Assembly: GCA_017621295.1 (NCBI GenBank)
Contig: JAGATI010000023.1
Span: 1-8,526 of the forward strand
Reading direction: 5' to 3'
From: Clostridia bacterium
Lineage (GTDB): Bacteria; Bacillota_A; Clostridia; TANB77; CAG-508
Length of the DNA: 8,526 bases
Position 1 is the stretch's first letter. Every line of letters starts with the position of its first letter. The position numbers and the translations under genes are program-made. The notes below the pieces were generated by a model. The model made no database searches. It worked only from the letters and a program-made list of their open reading frames with translations, and was not told where the DNA came from. Shown here piece by piece: positions 7,301-8,526 of the stretch.

Positions 7301-8526
7301 AACAGGAATATTTAACAAATGTAGCAGAAATAACAGATTCTGTTGCAATTGTAGATGGAAATGAAGATGAAATCATAAAAGATAGAGATTCTATAGCTAA
7401 AAATATAGAAATAACAAAAGAAGTAAGTAATGTAAACAAAAAGAAAATTAACTTAGATACTTATTATAAAGAAAAAAATGTAGATGATACATACAAACCA
7501 TATTATCCAGGTATAGAAGATGATGATGACTTTGAAACAGTACTAGTAGAAAGAATACCAGGAACACCAGAAATCCATAAAGGAGTAAAAAATATATTAA
7601 ATCAAGACTCAGGATACAATGGAGACGAAGAACATGATTGGGTAATAAATACAACTATACCAGAAGAAATGAATATGTTTACAAAATATATAGTAACAGA
7701 CACAACAGATGAAAGATTAGTATTTTCAGGAATAGAAAAGGTAACAGTAAAAATAGGAAACAAACAATTAATAAAAGATACAGATTATAAAATAAATTAT
7801 GATGAAAAAACAAGAACTATAAAAATATCTTTTATAGAAGGAGATTTTGTAGCAGGAAAATCCTTTGATGAAAATGGAGTAATAGAAATAAGATTTAAAA
7901 CAACATTTGCAAAAGATAAACAAGGAAACATCATAGCAATAAACCAAGAAGTACCAAATCAAGCAACATTAATATATGATAATGGAAGTGGAAAAGAAGA
8001 AGAGAAAAAATCCGAAAAACCAGAAGTGCATACAGGAGCTGTAGCAGTATACAAATATAATGAAGAAACAAAAGTTGCATTAGAAGGAGCGAAATTCAAA
8101 ATAGCAACAAGTAAGGAAAATGCAGAAAAAGGAATATTTGTAAAAGATGCAAATGGAAAAGATTTAGAAGCAATATCAAATAGTAAAGGTATAGCAACAT
8201 TTACAGGATTAGAATTTGGTGGAGATGCAATTAATAATGAATCAAATAAAAAAGAAGATGGAACATATAGTTATGACTTTGAAAAAGCGAAGAAAACATA
8301 TTATATAGTAGAAACAGAAGCACCAGAAGGATTTAATAAACATGAAGGTGTAATTGAAGTAACGTTAAGTAAAAATACAACACTTACAGAAATAAAAGAT
8401 ATGAAATCTATTGCAAATACACCAATTGGAGAATTCGATTTAGCTTTAAGAAAATTTATTACAGGTGTAACAAATGGATATGGTAATAAACAAGAAGTAA
8501 CAACAAGAAAACCAGTATTTAAAATA
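4345..8526 (+). CDS. Giant thioester-domain surface adhesin, 3'-truncated by the window end
   Basis: 1,394 codons are open to the last base with no stop. The start is set by GGAGG seven bases upstream and by a typical signal peptide (MKALKK, hydrophobic core, likely cleavage after AFA at residue 23). Order: thioester-type domain (about 45-200) with LYCVQHG (Cys69) and YQTISW (Gln160); an unassigned, probably beta-rich segment (203-315); CnaB-like domain (317-455); FDLALTK module (459-790) with two dockerin-like loops; FDLALRK module (795-1069); fimbrial D2-like isopeptide domain (about 1073-1212); SpaA-type domain (about 1230-1360, YYIVETEAPEGF); a new FDLALRK module from 1364. Inferred role: secreted, wall- or membrane-attached adhesin able to bind covalently through its thioester. 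Its anchor lies beyond the window. It is a distant relative of gene A in domain make-up. Its own promoter and the upstream terminator make it a separate transcription unit. Confidence 0.93.
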   Translation, partial: MKALKKTFAIILLAIIIYTSAFAGFKINNSIAANLTGNNAYISLAWERYKIGGFWTYIKNGVRSLDLYCVQHGAPLDSWSNYLYSEASWDNQAGIFKNEDSYKKLTWIKENFWEKTNASEGSKYTPEEKVKILNLIDKSITVNDVNAVFNSSTEKFKLYQTISWNYVNNYASTYYSLKGSTDKVYKAIIGLADKYYNVAQTLKLEETSNIVANENGTYTWGMKTTNTYALPYSHKLLVDGKEWENYTYSNNVINISNVGTGKHTFRFLVSTYKVSSNASIWLNNSKQNMLDITSTKKERKEASKEATLVHEVKEPGYFTLKIKKEDNKGNPLKDVNFSVNNKTYTSNNNGEAIIIDETNKVEIDETDKVYEYTVEELSDNLNGYSRLKDPVTIELKSAVRGENGKLIYYLRSANFKENGMNEIEVESENGKKVKLKLSLSNNGNITNVTVTVPNVEKTFDLALTKTIVTPQTEIIEKYDFNYDGRVNSSDASMVQVILNRVLKSSEEPIKIIRNTLNEVYKEIYTKYYETLEDELILFKFDLNGDGKISSQDYSMSSKIQQIYAEQSVGKDIDRIHGVDSENLNKNNETTSKYNMNKSVKKVRKNDIITYKINVYNEGDYNAEDIEVTDYIPQGLVVCDENGNTELNDNKIVCSYNGINYTWTIDGKIAKTTINKEIQAFDGKTLRNEKVYITCKLEDSVQAGDILYNVAEITNAKATEKDGTIVKTQGEDIEDRDSFKDTVKGNNEVQDLIDNYKDRFIEELDGENDEYVDKSIYNYEDDDDFERIVISDEKEFDLALRKSISKIGNSFENMKETQNRLPEINDITVSNCKKTGTGAYYHNKEALKVKVGDYVEYTIRIYNEGSIVDYNGYAKQITDYLPDGMEFEAIVNKDGNWISTENNGKYITEKNGYGGYELTYDKTNNKVIIDCIDTPALNTKNNLNTVNNLYKSKAKINGYYTSDEFKSATSYAYQEVKIICKVTKSAKQEYLTNVAEITDSVAIVDGNEDEIIKDRDSIAKNIEITKEVSNVNKKKINLDTYYKEKNVDDTYKPYYPGIEDDDDFETVLVERIPGTPEIHKGVKNILNQDSGYNGDEEHDWVINTTIPEEMNMFTKYIVTDTTDERLVFSGIEKVTVKIGNKQLIKDTDYKINYDEKTRTIKISFIEGDFVAGKSFDENGVIEIRFKTTFAKDKQGNIIAINQEVPNQATLIYDNGSGKEEEKKSEKPEVHTGAVAVYKYNEETKVALEGAKFKIATSKENAEKGIFVKDANGKDLEAISNSKGIATFTGLEFGGDAINNESNKKEDGTYSYDFEKAKKTYYIVETEAPEGFNKHEGVIEVTLSKNTTLTEIKDMKSIANTPIGEFDLALRKFITGVTNGYGNKQEVTTRKPVFKI
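4477..4944 (+). other. Thioester (TED/TQXA-like) domain of gene B
   Basis: Residues about 45-200. Surface thioester domains of Gram-positive adhesins form a Cys-Gln ring between a Tyr-Cys motif and a later hydrophobic-Gln-x-x-x-Trp motif. Here LYCVQHG carries Cys69 and LYQTISW carries Gln160. Cys69 is the only cysteine in this domain. The position right after the signal peptide is usual for this class. The third residue of the classical QxAxW pattern is Ile-Ser in place of Ala-Ile, so the match is good but not exact. Confidence 0.7.
5719..7551 (+). repeat. Two FDLAL(T/R)K modules in gene B
   Basis: The first starts at 5719 (FDLALTK, residue 459) and the second at 6727 (FDLALRK, residue 795). 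Both carry the DUF11-like core (ITYKINVYNEG; VEYTIRIYNEG), a TDY(I/L)P strand, an NVAEI strand, a DRDS turn and an acidic EDDDDFE linker. Candidate Lys/Asp/Asn sets are 465/629/708 and 801/878/992. The first is longer because of the dockerin-like insert. Confidence 0.8.
5779..6051 (+). other. Dockerin-like pair of calcium loops inside gene B
   Basis: Residues 479-569. Loop 1 has Asp479, Asn481, Asp483, Gly484, Val486, Asp490, and loop 2 has Asp541, Asn543, Asp545, Gly546, Ile548, Asp552. This is the D-x-N-x-D-G-x-(V/I)-x-x-x-D pattern of type I dockerins, each loop followed by a helix. The spacing between loops (62 residues) is about twice the usual. Loop 1 starts only 14 residues after FDLALTK, so the unit sits in the first loop of that module. 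Confidence 0.7.
7561..7980 (+). other. Fimbrial D2-like isopeptide domain of gene B
   Basis: Residues about 1073-1212 show the pattern of the Gram-positive pilin D2 (isopeptide-forming) domain: an opening strand with HKGVKN (Lys1079), HDWVINTTIP, YIVTDTTDERLVF (Asp1119), a DYKINYD turn, and a closing VPNQATLIYDN strand (Asn1205). Lys1079-Asn1205 with Asp1119 is the predicted cross-link. Confidence 0.7.
8032..8424 (+). other. SpaA-type (CnaB) domain of gene B
   Basis: Residues about 1230-1360 match the SpaA prealbumin-like fold closely: VAVYKYNEETK (Lys1237), LEGAKFKI, GIATFTGLEFG, YYIVETEAPEGF (Glu1323) and closing IANTP (Asn1358). These three residues form the standard CnaB isopeptide triad. 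Confidence 0.85.
8434..8526 (+). repeat. Copy 2 of the near-identical DNA repeat, cut by the window end
   Basis: It matches 2744-2836 with only two silent differences near its left end. The window ends inside the repeat, so its full length in gene B is unknown. The sequence to its left (SpaA domain) has nothing in common with that to the left of copy 1. Confidence 0.97.

Noticed and set aside
6167..7962. Reverse-strand ORFs at 6167-6352, 7448-7654 and 7768-7962
   Set aside because: Same reasons: they are antisense to gene B and composed mainly of Leu, Tyr, Phe and His from reverse-complemented GAA/GAT/ATA codons.
26..8526. CRISPR array, tRNA, rRNA, insertion sequence or phage genes
   Set aside because: No short regularly spaced repeats, no cloverleaf or rRNA-like GC-rich blocks, and no transposase or phage-like reading frames were seen.

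Overview
The window is very AT-rich and codes on one strand only. It uses TTA, AGA and ATA codons heavily, has a strong GGAGG ribosome-binding site, and has no in-frame TGA. This fits a low-GC Firmicutes-type bacterium (Clostridia or a related uncultured gut lineage); the exact taxon cannot be read from the sequence. Bases 1-24 are a slightly damaged Illumina TruSeq adapter, so the left edge is a contig end from shotgun assembly and not natural sequence.

Two giant surface-protein genes lie in tandem on the + strand. Gene A (26-4000) is cut at its 5' end. It encodes at least 1,324 residues: three ~130-residue CnaB-like repeats, two longer CnaB-like domains, three DUF11-like modules that each begin with the motif FDLALRK, and a C-terminal membrane segment with a basic tail. 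A perfect-stem terminator (4002-4036) closes it. A non-coding gap of about 310 bases follows, with a near-consensus promoter (4171-4199), a leader of about 140 nt containing a small hairpin, a weaker second promoter, and a GGAGG site. Gene B (4345 to beyond 8526) is open at the 3' end. It encodes at least 1,394 residues: a signal peptide, a thioester-type domain (Cys69/Gln160), an unassigned segment, a CnaB-like domain, a FDLALTK module holding a dockerin-like pair of calcium loops, a FDLALRK module, a fimbrial D2-like isopeptide domain, a SpaA-type domain, and the start of a third FDLALRK module where the window ends.

Both genes appear to encode long, chemically cross-linked adhesin stalks. 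Gene B has the features expected of a tip that binds covalently to a host or neighbour surface. Gene A shows the matching stalk and membrane/wall anchor end. Lys/Glu/Asn or Lys/Asp/Asn triads, as used for intramolecular isopeptide bonds, can be placed in every domain that is complete apart from the thioester region. The most notable points are the FDLALRK family as a likely isopeptide module, the dockerin-like insert inside one such module, and an 81-base exact repeat shared by gene A and the cut end of gene B.
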